Notes: generated by a model from the sequence alone, not told the origin. Counted from the first letter of the stretch, positions 1 through 9,147 are shown. The stretch is DNA of 64,000 nucleotides from Ureibacillus manganicus DSM 26584 (GCF_000772945.1 NZ_JPVN01000007.1:1-64000), one strand, 5' to 3'. Translations and numbers: made by a program.

Positions 1-47
1 ATGGTAGTTGGGGGCTTCCCCCTGTGAGAGTAGGACATCGCTTCGCA
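1..47 (+). rRNA. rrf: 5S ribosomal RNA, 3' end (truncated by window)
   Basis: The first bases match the conserved 3' third of Bacillales 5S rRNA, including the helix around GGGGGCTTCCCCC and the GTGAGAGTAGGAC block. The 5' two thirds lie outside the window. The 3' end is placed near base 47 by comparison with the usual length after GTAGGAC. A terminator follows at once, so this is probably the end of an rRNA operon. Confidence 0.9.
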
Positions 48-52
48 ACTTG

Positions 53-79
53 ACACCACTAATTGTAGTGGTGTTTTTT
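53..79 (+). terminator. Rho-independent terminator of the rRNA operon
   Basis: A perfect 9-bp stem (ACACCACTA at 53-61 with TAGTGGTGT at 66-74) has a 4-base loop and runs into six T residues. Confidence 0.9.
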
Positions 80-202
80 ATACTCCAAAAATGCAATTAA
101 ATTTTGTAAGTTAAAGCGTTTCTAACCACATCTACAACCATACCTTCAAATAACTTCACACCAAATCTTTCAGTCTAGTATCTCTCTCCATTAAAATACA
201 AT

Positions 203-1147
203 TCACTCCACATCCTCTAATATCTTCAAAGTTTCTTTTATAAACAATTCTTGCATCAAACCATTATTTAAAGCAATTCCAAGCTCTACACGATCGAAGC
301 GAAATGCTCGAATGATTGCTTTTAATTGAGGTGTATAAATTTCTTCTAAAGAAGTTAAAGGCCGTTCTTTTGTATAAGAGTTCAAAAATAATTGAAAGCG
401 TTCATGCTCATTTAGTTTTCCTGTGTATGGTGCATGCCATGCGTGGTAAACTGCTACAGCAATACATTCATTTAAGTAAACTTCATTACCTGCAAGATTA
501 AAGTCAAATATTGCTAATGATTCATCTGGTAGTTGAATCATGTTATAATAGCAAAAATCCCCTTGTACTGCACCTTGTGGCAACCTCATCCAAACTTGTT
601 GTAAATTATATCGATACTCGTTGAAAAGTGATTCGATTTTAGTAAAAAGAGGATGTAAGTTAAAATGTTTTTTAAATTCTAAAAAACTTAATTCATTCTC
701 ATCATAATCTCCAAGTGCATCTGATAGATTACCACCGAATAGACTCCAAGATGTTGCGTTTGTAAATAAGTTTGGCAATTTCATAGATAATCGATGTTGA
801 ATACCTAATAAACTTCCAATATCAATGATTTCTTTATCTGTAATAACTTCTAACGGTTTTCCTGGTAGGCTTTGTTCCAACGAAAAAATCTTATCCATGT
901 ATTGAACAGTGTATGTGCCATAACTAGATTGTATATATTGAGTAACATTGAAACCTTGATCATTTAGAAGATTAGCAAATGTACAGCAAGCCTCCCAGTA
1001 TGTTTTATCTGCAGGTTCGCCTTTTAAATAATATGTATGAGCAGTTTCAATCCTAGCTAATAAACGATCATTGTTCCGAAGAACTTTCACTGTTTTTGGG
1101 TTGATGTAATAATTATTACATATCTCGATAATTTTTTGATGATCCAT
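203..1147 (-). CDS. Aminoglycoside phosphotransferase-fold kinase, substrate unknown
   Basis: A cytosolic kinase-like protein of about 314 residues. Near residue 200 it has a variant of the APH catalytic loop, VQGDFCYYN, in which the usual His of HGDxxxxN is Gln. A metal-binding IFDFNLAGNE stretch follows. These features place it in the APH/choline kinase/homoserine kinase-like superfamily. Family members phosphorylate hydroxyls on drugs, sugars or amino alcohols, and the substrate here cannot be read. The start at 1147 is preferred over 1156 because GAGGA lies 9 bases before it; at the upstream ATG the ribosome site would abut the codon. The gene stands alone, antisense to the rRNA operon, with no partner to suggest a role. 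Confidence 0.75.
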   Translation of the reverse strand: MDHQKIIEICNNYYINPKTVKVLRNNDRLLARIETAHTYYLKGEPADKTYWEACCTFANLLNDQGFNVTQYIQSSYGTYTVQYMDKIFSLEQSLPGKPLEVITDKEIIDIGSLLGIQHRLSMKLPNLFTNATSWSLFGGNLSDALGDYDENELSFLEFKKHFNLHPLFTKIESLFNEYRYNLQQVWMRLPQGAVQGDFCYYNMIQLPDESLAIFDFNLAGNEVYLNECIAVAVYHAWHAPYTGKLNEHERFQLFLNSYTKERPLTSLEEIYTPQLKAIIRAFRFDRVELGIALNNGLMQELFIKETLKILEDVE

Positions 1148-1293
1148 AATTGTCATTCCTCACATAAGTTTTCAATTAAGTTTCTTCATATATTATTAGA
1201 TATTATATAAATGCTTGAAAAACCCTTTATTAATTTGATTTTTCTTTTGATACCCATTATTCTACTAGCTAATGAGAATGAATTTTATTTTCG

Positions 1294-1680
1294 TTACCGA
1301 TACTTATTTAGTGGATGTTTGGACAGATGTTGTTCACGTAATTTTTTCATTTCATATAATTTTTGAGAAACAAATATTAATATAAAGCTAAATAAATATG
1401 CCAAGCTTGTAACGCCGAACATAGAAAAAATTCCAGGTGTAAAGTATACATATAAACTAATAGGTAAAGACCAAATAAAGGAAATTAGTAATAAAGGAAG
1501 TTTAGTTTTTACAGATGCAAATATTGCTACACAAGCTGGAAGAAATAACATTACGAATGTAATAAATGTTGGTGTATTACCTGGTGGAGCAAAGGGATTA
1601 ATAAATACAAAGATGAACCATAAGATGCTACTAGTTATTCCGGAAATAATACCTAATAAGATTCCAAACTTACGAATGAC
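1294..1680 (-). CDS. Small multi-span membrane protein, 5' end damaged or non-canonical
   Basis: The frame is open from 1680 to the stop at 1294 (about 128 codons) and encodes roughly four hydrophobic segments with a basic C-terminus. The first in-frame ATG is at 1551, but the 43 codons before it also read as good membrane protein (for example KFGILLGIISGI), so translation probably starts upstream. No ATG, GTG or TTG exists in that upstream part. A strong AAGGAG lies just before an ATG at 1683, which is in another frame and meets a stop after four codons. Either a one-base frameshift follows the original start or the rare ATT codon at 1677 is used. I do not recognise the family. Confidence 0.5.
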   Translation of the reverse strand, partial: VIRKFGILLGIISGITSSILWFIFVFINPFAPPGNTPTFITFVMLFLPACVAIFASVKTKLPLLLISFIWSLPISLYVYFTPGIFSMFGVTSLAYLFSFILIFVSQKLYEMKKLREQHLSKHPLNKYR

Positions 1681-1750
1681 TCATCAACTCCTTATGCAAA
1701 ATACATCACTATTAAATATATATATTCGGACAAGTCATTTAATATACAAG

Positions 1751-1784
1751 AAAAAAGTTGACTCTACTTATTAGTAGAATCAAC
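1751..1784 (-). terminator. Rho-independent terminator after the PepSY operon
   Basis: On the minus strand GTTGA-x-TCTACT pairs around a 4-base loop with its complement, with one internal mismatch, and is followed by six T residues (A-tract at 1751-1756). It sits 17 bases past the stop of the last gene. Confidence 0.85.
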
Positions 1785-1800
1785 TCTTATAGATTATTAA

Positions 1801-2409
1801 TTAATCGTCAATCTCATTGTCATCATCGTCATTGTCATCATTGTCATCGTCATCATCGTCGTCATCATCATCGTCATCATCATCGTAACGATCATCATCG
1901 TCATCATTTTGATTTGGTATAGACTTTGATGATAGTGTTGAAGTTGGTTGTTGTATAGGTTGAATTTTTTCTGTTTGAATGCTCGTTTTGTTTGAATTTG
2001 ATTTTTGCACTACGGCATCAGTATTCGTGTTATGGTCGTCATCGTAACGGTCAATCTCGACTAGCTCGACTTTTACTTGATTATCCATTGTATTATTTGT
2101 AACTTGTTTCTGGTCATCTAAATCGTCTTTATGTTTTTTTACCAAATCTCCAGTAATTGCATCGAATTTTAGCTCATATTCGGCATTTTCTGTTACAATT
2201 TCTATTTCGTAATACTTTTTGTTTCCTTCTTTTTCTACTTCTACTTCTACTTCACGTATCGTTCCGTTCACTTCTGTTAATGCCTTTTCCTTTATTTGCT
2301 CAATGGATAATTCACTAGCAGATCCAACTAGGCTTCCACCTGCTACTGTAATTATTCCGCCTATTCCCATAACACCTAAAAGTGCAGGTATTAAAATTAT
2401 TTTTCGCAT
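1801..2409 (-). CDS. PepSY-domain exported protein with poly-aspartate tail
   Basis: About 202 residues. The N-terminus is a signal peptide or anchor (MRKIILIPALLGV...), followed by one PepSY-type domain over roughly residues 35-95 (EQIKEKALTEV..., ...KFDAITGDLV). A low-complexity linker leads to a tail of about 38 residues that is nearly all Asp and Asn. The start at 2409 is supported by AAGGAGAG seven bases upstream. It is last in an operon with a second PepSY protein and a two-component system, the arrangement of B. subtilis ykoGHIJ, so it may be an extracytoplasmic accessory or target of that system. The Asp tail could bind divalent cations; this is inference. It is encoded by a (GAY)n tract that could change length by slippage. 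Confidence 0.8.
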   Translation of the reverse strand: MRKIILIPALLGVMGIGGIITVAGGSLVGSASELSIEQIKEKALTEVNGTIREVEVEVEKEGNKKYYEIEIVTENAEYELKFDAITGDLVKKHKDDLDDQKQVTNNTMDNQVKVELVEIDRYDDDHNTNTDAVVQKSNSNKTSIQTEKIQPIQQPTSTLSSKSIPNQNDDDDDRYDDDDDDDDDDDDDDNDDNDDDDNEIDD

Positions 2410-2529
2410 GTCATATCTCTCCTTAATCATTTGATACTTTTATCTTACAAGTCAAAAATGAAAAGAATCGGAGAGTAAGATTAGAAATTGATGAGAATCT
2501 ATTTATTTCATTCTCTTTGAAGTTTCTGA

Positions 2530-3312
2530 CTAATCGTCATCATTTTCTACCTCATCAAGATCATCATCATCATTTTCATCATCCTCATCAATATCGTCGT
2601 CATCATCATCGATATCCTTTTGAACGCGAGTAACAGAAAGTACTTTTCCGGAGATAGCATGGATTTCAATCTTTGCCTTTTGCTGTTCATTTTCAATCTC
2701 TACTAAATAAAAACCACCATCACTAGAAGGTTCAAAAACAATATATTGAACACTGCCTTTGAATTGGGATAATGCAATTTGTTTTGCTTTATCACTAGAT
2801 ATTGCTGTAACGGTAGGTTCAGTAGGAGTTTGTTCTTTAACCTTTTCAGAAACAATCTCACCCGTTTCTGCATTAACTACAACAGTTTTTAAGGCCTCAT
2901 TTTCAATAAGTTCCACTATATACTGTGGTGTTGTTCCATTCATTTGCAGCTTAATCGTGTTAATTGTACCTTTCATTTTTGAATTTAATAAAGTTCGAAT
3001 TTCACTTTTTGACATAATGTACTTAGAATCTGAACTATCTACTTTTATAAAATCAATAAAATTTCCCGTTTTTGAATCGAACGCAATATTGTAAATGGTA
3101 TTATGGCGGTTAAGTGTAAAGTGGTAAATATCATTTTTTTGCTCAAATGAATCAACTTTTCCACTATATAGAGCTTCTAACCGCTCTGCTACATCTTGGA
3201 TAGAGTGTTCTTCTGGTTCAGAGAAACGATCTTGGATCTTCGAAAGAACAACGAAAGACACTATTAGTAGTAAGGCAACTAAACCTAACATCCATTTTGT
3301 ATAGTTCGTCAT
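2530..3312 (-). CDS. Membrane-anchored PepSY-repeat protein with acidic tail
   Basis: 260 residues: an N-terminal transmembrane anchor (about 8-25), then three PepSY-like units (around 38-92, 98-160 and 170-235), each ending in a signature such as DSKTGNFI, NAETGEIV or AISGKVL. The last 28 residues are almost all Asp and Glu. The start overlaps the histidine kinase stop by 4 bp (ATGA), so the two are translationally coupled. PepSY domains are known as extracytoplasmic modules often linked to peptidase inhibition or signalling. Here one could tune the neighbouring kinase, but this is not shown by the sequence. Confidence 0.82.
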   Translation of the reverse strand: MTNYTKWMLGLVALLLIVSFVVLSKIQDRFSEPEEHSIQDVAERLEALYSGKVDSFEQKNDIYHFTLNRHNTIYNIAFDSKTGNFIDFIKVDSSDSKYIMSKSEIRTLLNSKMKGTINTIKLQMNGTTPQYIVELIENEALKTVVVNAETGEIVSEKVKEQTPTEPTVTAISSDKAKQIALSQFKGSVQYIVFEPSSDGGFYLVEIENEQQKAKIEIHAISGKVLSVTRVQKDIDDDDDDIDEDDENDDDDLDEVENDDD

Positions 3313-4679
3313 TGGCTATCCACCTCGTTTCTATCGGAGAAATTAATAGGTACCATTAATGTAAAAGTGGTCCCAACATTTACTTCACTTTCAACTTTAA
3401 TATTAATGTGAAGTAAATCTGATAATTCTTTTGCAATGGCTAAACCTAACCCGGTCCCACCAGTCTTTCGATTTCGATCCTCTTTTACACGGTAAAAACG
3501 GTCAAACAAATGGGGGAGTTGATCTTCTTGGATACCTACACCAAAATCTTGAATCGCAACAGAAACATAGTCATTTTCAACCATAGTCTTAAGGATGATT
3601 TTTTCATCACTATATTTTCTAGCATTATCCAATAATATATAGAGAAGTTGCTTTAATCGTTGTTCATCTGTATTTATGGTTAGTGAAGGTTCTATTTGTA
3701 ATTCGAAATCTAGATTGTAAGCTTGCTTCAGTTGTAAAGTTATATTTTCGAGCAATTTACTAAAGTTTATTTTTTCTATATTAAGGGAAACATGCTCCTT
3801 ATTTTTGGCAAGTTCAAGCATTTGTTCAATTAATTCTTTCATTCGATTGGATTCACTGACAATCGCACTTAGCGCTTCGTTTGCTATTTTTTCATTTGTA
3901 AATCCTCGTCGAAGTAACATTTTTGCATAGCTATCAATTACAGTTAATGGTGTTTTAAACTCATGAGATGCATTCGACACAAATTGCTGTTGCTTCAAGT
4001 AATTTGTTTCTAGTGCTTCCATCATGTGATTGAAAGTTCGACCAATTTCAGCAAGTTCATCTTTACCTGCTATTGATTCATCAATTTTTTCATAAGTTCC
4101 AGAAGTACTACTTTTCCTCATAACCTGATTTAACTTATCTAATGGTTTTAAAATAATACTGCTTAGAACCATATTCGACAGAATAATAGGAATAGCCACT
4201 AAAATTGTCACGGCGATTAGTATTAACTTCAGTAAATCCCTATTGTAAGCAAGGTCATTTAAAGGTTGAATTAATTGAAAATTTACTACATTACCATCAG
4301 TCCAAATTGAGGGTAGTTCAATCATAATAGTGGGGATACCCTTTACTTCTTTGATTGCGAATTGTTCATTACTACCATTCTGAAATTCAACAGGTTCATA
4401 TAATGGAGATTCAACTGATGTTATTTGGATTCCATTGTCGTTGATCACGTGAATTGCTCCGTTAGATGGAATATATGTGCGTAAAACCATATTGGGATCA
4501 GATACTTCTTGAAATTGGTTGAAGGTTGTCACTAGTTCCTCGCCACGTAGAACTAATTGTTTAAATTCAGTATCAATCGATAATTGTTCATATAGTTTAT
4601 AAACACCGATGTTCACTATCACAATCAATACAAGCATTAGCATAGTAGTGAAAATATGAATTTTCGTTCTAAGCTTCAT
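3309..4679 (-). CDS. Sensor histidine kinase, HAMP type (YkoH-like)
   Basis: 456 residues. A transmembrane helix at about 8-30, an extracytoplasmic region to about 148, a second helix at 150-172 and a HAMP linker to about 226 precede the H-box ASHEFKTP with phospho-acceptor His239. The N-box has Asn352 in LLDNARKYS, and the ATP lid holds DFGVGI and GGTGLGL (407-413). All catalytic motifs are intact. It overlaps the regulator stop by 11 bp and the downstream PepSY gene by 4 bp, so the operon is tightly coupled. The PepSY neighbours suggest a cell-envelope or metal signal, by inference only. Confidence 0.92.
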   Translation of the reverse strand: MKLRTKIHIFTTMLMLVLIVIVNIGVYKLYEQLSIDTEFKQLVLRGEELVTTFNQFQEVSDPNMVLRTYIPSNGAIHVINDNGIQITSVESPLYEPVEFQNGSNEQFAIKEVKGIPTIMIELPSIWTDGNVVNFQLIQPLNDLAYNRDLLKLILIAVTILVAIPIILSNMVLSSIILKPLDKLNQVMRKSSTSGTYEKIDESIAGKDELAEIGRTFNHMMEALETNYLKQQQFVSNASHEFKTPLTVIDSYAKMLLRRGFTNEKIANEALSAIVSESNRMKELIEQMLELAKNKEHVSLNIEKINFSKLLENITLQLKQAYNLDFELQIEPSLTINTDEQRLKQLLYILLDNARKYSDEKIILKTMVENDYVSVAIQDFGVGIQEDQLPHLFDRFYRVKEDRNRKTGGTGLGLAIAKELSDLLHINIKVESEVNVGTTFTLMVPINFSDRNEVDSQ

Positions 4680-5385
4680 AAGTTGGCTCCTTTAATACAT
4701 AGCCGACACCACGAACTGTATGAATAATTGGGGCTGAGTTAGCAGTATCTAGCTTTTGACGAACATAACGAATATAGACATCTACCACATTTGTATCTCC
4801 GTAGTAATCATAACCCCATACTGTCTCTAAAATTTGCTCACGAGATAACACCTGTTTTGGATGCTTTAATAAGAATAAGAGCAAGTCATATTCTCTAGGT
4901 GTAAGGTCGATTAATATTCCATGATAGTGAACTTCACGAGTTTGCTCATGGATTGATAGCTGATGGTAAACTGTAAGATGTACGTCCTTTTCTTTGTCTT
5001 CTCTTACTTCTTTTCTCAATTGGGCAAACCTTAAATTTGCACGTATTCTTGCGATTAGTTCTTCGAATTCGAATGGCTTTGTAACATAGTCATTTGCACC
5101 AAGGTCGAGTCCTTTCACCTTATCCTCTAAGTCACTTTTGGCTGTAAGTAAGATGACTGGAGTAGTTTGTTCTGTTGTTCGAATTCGTTTAAGCACATCA
5201 AGACCATGCATTTCGGGCAACATTAAATCAAGAAGGACTAAATCAAAATTACCTTCTCTATATTTGATCAAACCTTCTGTACCTGTATGTGCAACATCAG
5301 TCAAATACCCTTCAAACTCAAGCTCTAATTGTAGAACGCGGGCAATATTTTCTTCATCTTCTATGATTAATATTTTTTGCTCCAT
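4669..5385 (-). CDS. OmpR/PhoB-family response regulator (YkoG-like)
   Basis: 238 residues. The receiver domain has acidic residues at positions 9-12, phospho-acceptor Asp53 in LLDLMLP, Thr81 and Lys103 in VTKPF. The C-terminal winged helix includes LTPREYDLLLFLLKHP and VWGYDYYGDTNVVDVYIRYV, typical of OmpR-class DNA-binding domains. It is first in the minus-strand operon with its cognate kinase and two PepSY proteins, and probably controls that operon among other targets. No clear direct repeat operator was found upstream. Confidence 0.93.
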   Translation of the reverse strand: MEQKILIIEDEENIARVLQLELEFEGYLTDVAHTGTEGLIKYREGNFDLVLLDLMLPEMHGLDVLKRIRTTEQTTPVILLTAKSDLEDKVKGLDLGANDYVTKPFEFEELIARIRANLRFAQLRKEVREDKEKDVHLTVYHQLSIHEQTREVHYHGILIDLTPREYDLLLFLLKHPKQVLSREQILETVWGYDYYGDTNVVDVYIRYVRQKLDTANSAPIIHTVRGVGYVLKEPTYEA

Positions 5386-5597
5386 TGATCACTCACTCGC
5401 TTTAATCTATATTTGTTTTGGAATTTTGAATTGTCGATTTACTTATGTAAAATCATACACAAAAACAATTAGAATTTGATGAGAAATAGCACTTTGATTT
5501 GAACAATTTTGCGAAATGTCAGCTAAGTACAATGAAACTCACTTTTAATTCTTTGTGGACATGTTATATTAATATAAATATCGAAAGGATTAGAACT

Positions 5598-5786
5598 ATG
5601 TCGAAAAAACAAGTTTGGTTTGAAGTTGAAGAAAATGAAACGATTGAACAATGTTTAGATCGTATGCGAAGTGAAGGCTATATGCCAATGGGGCGTAAAG
5701 AAGAACCTGTATTTCATATTGTAAATGGAGAACCTACATATCTACGTCAAAAAATAAAATTTAAAGGTGTATTAGTAGGTGAATAA
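5598..5786 (+). CDS. NETI-motif small protein (YebG-like)
   Basis: 62 residues beginning MSKKQVWFEVEENETIEQCLDRM. The Asn-Glu-Thr-Ile block that names the Pfam NETI family is visible. GAAAGGA lies seven bases before the ATG at 5598; the longer open frame upstream has no ribosome site and is not used. In B. subtilis the homologue yebG also lies just before purE, so the neighbourhood is conserved. Function is unknown. The gene ends 15 bases before the PurR operator of the pur operon, outside that control. Confidence 0.9.
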   Translation: MSKKQVWFEVEENETIEQCLDRMRSEGYMPMGRKEEPVFHIVNGEPTYLRQKIKFKGVLVGE

Positions 5787-5801
5787 AGAAAGTTGTGGCT
5801 A

Positions 5802-5845
5802 AAAACCGAACAATACTGTTTTCTGAAAATTTATCGTTCGCATTT
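5802..5845 (+). promoter_or_regulatory. Paired PurR operator (two PurBoxes)
   Basis: The first box, AAAACCGAACAAT at 5802-5814, fits the PurBox consensus AWWWCCGAACWWT exactly. The second, inverted box at 5833-5845 has the GTTCG core and two or three mismatches. The boxes are 18 bases apart, close to the spacing known for PurR operators in B. subtilis. They end just upstream of a sigma-A promoter, so PurR would repress pur operon initiation, with PRPP as inducer (known biology). Confidence 0.85.
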
Positions 5846-5850
5846 TTCCA

Positions 5851-5879
5851 TTGATTTTCTGTTTAGACCTTGTTAAAAT
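5851..5879 (+). promoter_or_regulatory. Sigma-A promoter of the pur operon
   Basis: The -35 TTGATT (5851-5856) and -10 TAAAAT (5874-5879) are separated by 17 bases. A TGT just before the -10 gives an extended -10 element. It lies directly downstream of the PurR boxes and upstream of the riboswitch leader. Confidence 0.8.
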
Positions 5880-5941
5880 GATAAGGCAAAGCAAACAAAA
5901 CAATCATATAATCTTTGTTAAGTAGTTTACCTTCTTAACAA

Positions 5942-6014
5942 TTCCCACATATATGCTAGAGAATAAGGCTCTAGTGTTTCTACCCGGTACCGTAAATTCC
6001 GGACTATGCGGGAA
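5942..6014 (+). promoter_or_regulatory. Purine riboswitch, guanine/hypoxanthine class
   Basis: P1 pairs 5942-5949 with 6007-6014, with one mismatch. P2 is CTAGAG/CTCTAG with loop AATAAGG, J2/3 is TGTTTCTACC, P3 is CCGG/CCGG and J3/1 reads ACTATG. These are the conserved aptamer elements. The discriminator base in J3/1 is C, so guanine or hypoxanthine rather than adenine is the expected ligand. A strong terminator 70 bases downstream forms the expression platform, giving premature termination of pur mRNA when ligand is bound. Confidence 0.92.
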
Positions 6015-6083
6015 AGCGAACTTAACGACAGCGTTATGAATGTGAGAATTATTTTGGAGTCACTTTTCATAACTTACTATTAC

Positions 6084-6141
6084 TGTCCTCAAGTAATCTG
6101 CTTTCTAACGCGTAGAATGTAGATTATTTGGGGACATTTTT
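6084..6141 (+). terminator. Riboswitch-controlled terminator ahead of purE
   Basis: A 16-bp stem (6084-6099 with 6121-6136, two G-U pairs) is followed by T residues. It lies between the guanine aptamer and purE, and is the OFF-state attenuator. Confidence 0.88.
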
Positions 6142-6170
6142 GTTTAGAAAATTATTAAAGGAGCGAGATC

Positions 6171-6659
6171 ATGAATCCTAAAATTGGTGTGATCATGGGC
6201 AGTTCAAGTGATTGGGAAACAATGAAACACGCATGTGATATTTTAGAAGAATTAAACGTGCCATATGAAAAGAAAGTTGTTTCAGCCCACCGAACTCCAG
6301 ATTTAATGTTTGAATATGCAGAAAACGCACGTTCAAGAGGTATCCAAGTAATTATTGCAGGAGCTGGAGGCGCAGCCCACTTACCAGGAATGGTTGCAGC
6401 CAAAACGACATTACCTGTCATCGGTGTACCTGTACAATCGAAAGCATTAAATGGATTAGATTCATTATTATCCATTGTCCAAATGCCAGGTGGCGTACCA
6501 GTTGCAACTGTTGCTATTGGTAAAGCAGGCGCAACAAATGCAGGATTACTTGCTGTACAGATACTATCAACTACTAATGAAGATTTAGCCAATAAACTTG
6601 ATGCTAGACGGGAATCGATTAAGCAAAAAGTTTTAGAAAGTACAGGTGATCTACTGTGA
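6171..6659 (+). CDS. purE: N5-carboxyaminoimidazole ribonucleotide mutase
   Basis: 162 residues, usual for class I PurE. It converts N5-CAIR to CAIR in de novo purine synthesis. The glycine-rich GSSSDWETM near residue 9 and [10 protein letters not shown] near 40 form the conserved active site, and [14 protein letters not shown] is also typical. It is the first gene of the pur operon, preceded by AAAGGAGCG, and overlaps purK by 4 bp. Confidence 0.97.
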   Translation: MNPKIGVIMGSSSDWETMKHACDILEELNVPYEKKVVSAHRTPDLMFEYAENARSRGIQVIIAGAGGAAHLPGMVAAKTTLPVIGVPVQSKALNGLDSLLSIVQMPGGVPVATVAIGKAGATNAGLLAVQILSTTNEDLANKLDARRESIKQKVLESTGDLL

Positions 6660-7780
6660 CAAGAATGATTTATCCTGGTCAAACAGTTGGTATTATCGGT
6701 GGTGGCCAGTTAGGACGTATGATGGCTCTTTCAGCAAAAGAAGCAGGATTTAAAATTGCTGTATTAGAACCGTCTATTGATTCGCCATGTGGCCAAATAG
6801 CGGATATTCGAATTGTGGCTCCTTATGATGATGAAGCTGCATTAGAAGAATTAGCAGAAGTAAGTGATGTCATTACATATGAATTTGAAAATATAGATTA
6901 CGAAGGTTTAAAACGGCTTACAGAAATAGCTTATGTACCCCAAGGTGCGGAGCTTGTACGAATTACACAAAATCGAGTAACAGAGAAAGAAGCAATCGTA
7001 AATGCAGGATGTCCTGTAGCTCCATACATTGTTGTCAATACGTATGAAGAATTAGTGGAACAGATTAATACAATTGGCTATCCATGTATCGTAAAAACTG
7101 CGCGCGGTGGATACGATGGGAAGGGTCAGCAAAGACTAAACAGAGAAGAAGATTTATCTTTAGCAAAAGGATTAATCGAACATTCACAATGTGTTGTTGA
7201 AAGTTTTGTACCTTTTAAAATGGAAATCTCTTGTATTGTTCAAAGAAATGGCTATGGTGAAACGTATTGTCTTCCAGTTGGTGAAAATATTCATGTTAAC
7301 CACATTTTGCATGAAACGATCGTACCAGCTCGTATAACAAGCGAAACATTGAAAAGAGCAGAAGATGCTGCATCAAAAATTGCTGATCAATTACAACTTA
7401 TAGGGACTTTAGCAGTGGAAATGTTTGTTCTAGAGGATGGTCTAATTGTTATTAACGAGTTAGCACCTAGACCACATAATTCAGGCCACTATTCAATAGA
7501 AGCATGTAATATCTCACAATTTGGACAGCATATTCGTGCTGTTTGTGGATGGCCACTTAGGGAACCAAAACTTTTAATGCCCGCTATAATGGTGAATGTA
7601 TTAGGGCAACACGTGATGCCACTAAGTAATTCGATTTCAAAAAATCCAGATTGGTCTATACATTTGTATGGTAAAGCAGAAGCTAAAGTCAATCGTAAGA
7701 TGGGACATGTTACAATAATGACGAATAATGTTGAAGAAACATTAGTCGAAGTCGAAAAATCTGGCATTTGGTCGGAATAA
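6656..7780 (+). CDS. purK: 5-(carboxyamino)imidazole ribonucleotide synthase, ATPase subunit
   Basis: 374 residues with an N-terminal [11 protein letters not shown] nucleotide-fold motif and an ATP-grasp domain ([30 protein letters not shown]). It makes N5-CAIR from AIR, bicarbonate and ATP, the step before PurE. The start is a GTG overlapping the purE stop (GTGA), supported by AGGTGA six bases upstream. An ATG three codons later is too far from the ribosome site. Confidence 0.97.
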   Translation: MTRMIYPGQTVGIIGGGQLGRMMALSAKEAGFKIAVLEPSIDSPCGQIADIRIVAPYDDEAALEELAEVSDVITYEFENIDYEGLKRLTEIAYVPQGAELVRITQNRVTEKEAIVNAGCPVAPYIVVNTYEELVEQINTIGYPCIVKTARGGYDGKGQQRLNREEDLSLAKGLIEHSQCVVESFVPFKMEISCIVQRNGYGETYCLPVGENIHVNHILHETIVPARITSETLKRAEDAASKIADQLQLIGTLAVEMFVLEDGLIVINELAPRPHNSGHYSIEACNISQFGQHIRAVCGWPLREPKLLMPAIMVNVLGQHVMPLSNSISKNPDWSIHLYGKAEAKVNRKMGHVTIMTNNVEETLVEVEKSGIWSE

Positions 7781-7795
7781 AAGGGAGAACGAATT

Positions 7796-9091
7796 ATGAT
7801 CGAACGTTACACACGTCCTGAAATGGGCGCAATTTGGACAGAAGAAAACAAGTTCAAAGCTTGGTTAGAAGTTGAAATTTTAGCTTGTGAAGCTTGGGCA
7901 GAACTTGGTGTTATACCAAAAGATGATGTAGCATTACTTCGCCAAAAAGCGTCATTTGACATTAACCGTATATATGAAATTGAACAAGCAACACGTCATG
8001 ACGTAGTAGCCTTCACGCGCGCAGTTTCTGAAACATTAGGTGAAGAACGAAAGTGGGTTCATTACGGTTTAACTTCTACAGACGTTGTTGATACAGCTCT
8101 TTCTTACTTGATAAAACAAGCAAACACAATTATTCGAAAAGATCTTAATAACTTTATCGATATCTTAACTGAAAAAGCAAAAGAACATAAATATACAGTA
8201 ATGATGGGGCGTACACATGGTGTACATGCTGAACCAACAACATTTGGTTTGAAACTTGCATTATGGCTTGAAGAAATGAAACGTAACTTAGAACGTTTTG
8301 AAGCAGCAACAAAAGTGATCGAAGCTGGTAAAATTTCCGGAGCTGTTGGTACTTATGCAAATATAGATCCATTCGTTGAGCAATACGTATGTGAGCAACT
8401 TGGTTTAATAGCAGCACCAATATCAACACAAACATTACAACGTGACCGTCATGCACAATACATGTCTACATTAGCATTAATTGCAACTTCAATTGAGAAG
8501 TTTGCTACAGAAATACGTGGTCTTCAAAAATCAGAAACACGCGAAGTTGAAGAAGCATTTGCAAAAGGACAAAAGGGTTCATCTGCAATGCCTCATAAAC
8601 GTAATCCAATTGGTTCTGAAAATATGACTGGTATGGCTCGTTTAATTCGCGGATATATGTTAACAGCATATGAAAACGTATCTTTATGGCATGAACGCGA
8701 TATTTCTCATTCATCTGCAGAACGTGTCATCTTACCAGATGCAACAATCGCATTAAACTATATGTTAAACCGTTTCGGTAACATCGTGAAAAACTTAACT
8801 GTATTCCCTGAAAATATGAAACGTAACATGGACCGAACATTCGGCTTAATCTATTCACAACGCATTCTACTTGCACTAATTGACAAAGGATTAGTACGTG
8901 AAGATGCTTACGATACAGTTCAACCATTAACAGCTCGTGCGTGGGATGAACAAATCCAGTTCCGTACGTTAGTTGAGGCAAATGAGAAAATTACTTCTCT
9001 ATTATCACAAGAAGAAATAAATGATTGCTTCGATTACAACTATCATATTAAAAATGTTGATATGATTTTTGATCGACTTGGTTTAAATTAA
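7796..9091 (+). CDS. purB: Adenylosuccinate lyase
   Basis: 431 residues of the fumarase/aspartase superfamily. The signature [15 protein letters not shown] (around 261-275) carries the mobile catalytic loop. TSTDVVDTA and [10 protein letters not shown] are the other conserved blocks. It catalyses two steps: SAICAR to AICAR, and adenylosuccinate to AMP. AAGGGAG lies eight bases ahead, and the gap after purK is 15 bp. Confidence 0.97.
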   Translation: MIERYTRPEMGAIWTEENKFKAWLEVEILACEAWAELGVIPKDDVALLRQKASFDINRIYEIEQATRHDVVAFTRAVSETLGEERKWVHYGLTSTDVVDTALSYLIKQANTIIRKDLNNFIDILTEKAKEHKYTVMMGRTHGVHAEPTTFGLKLALWLEEMKRNLERFEAATKVIEAGKISGAVGTYANIDPFVEQYVCEQLGLIAAPISTQTLQRDRHAQYMSTLALIATSIEKFATEIRGLQKSETREVEEAFAKGQKGSSAMPHKRNPIGSENMTGMARLIRGYMLTAYENVSLWHERDISHSSAERVILPDATIALNYMLNRFGNIVKNLTVFPENMKRNMDRTFGLIYSQRILLALIDKGLVREDAYDTVQPLTARAWDEQIQFRTLVEANEKITSLLSQEEINDCFDYNYHIKNVDMIFDRLGLN

Positions 9092-9107
9092 TTCAGTTTG
9101 TATATAT

Positions 9108-9128
9108 GCAGAGGGGTAAGCCCTCTGC
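9108..9128 (+). other. Perfect intergenic hairpin between purB and purC
   Basis: GCAGAGGG (9108-9115) pairs with CCCTCTGC (9121-9128) around loop GTAAG. No T-tract follows, so it is not an intrinsic terminator. The purC ribosome site and start follow within 20 bases. It may stabilise a processed mRNA end or modulate purC translation (inference). Confidence 0.6.
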
Positions 9129-9147
9129 AATCAATGGGGGCAAACGT

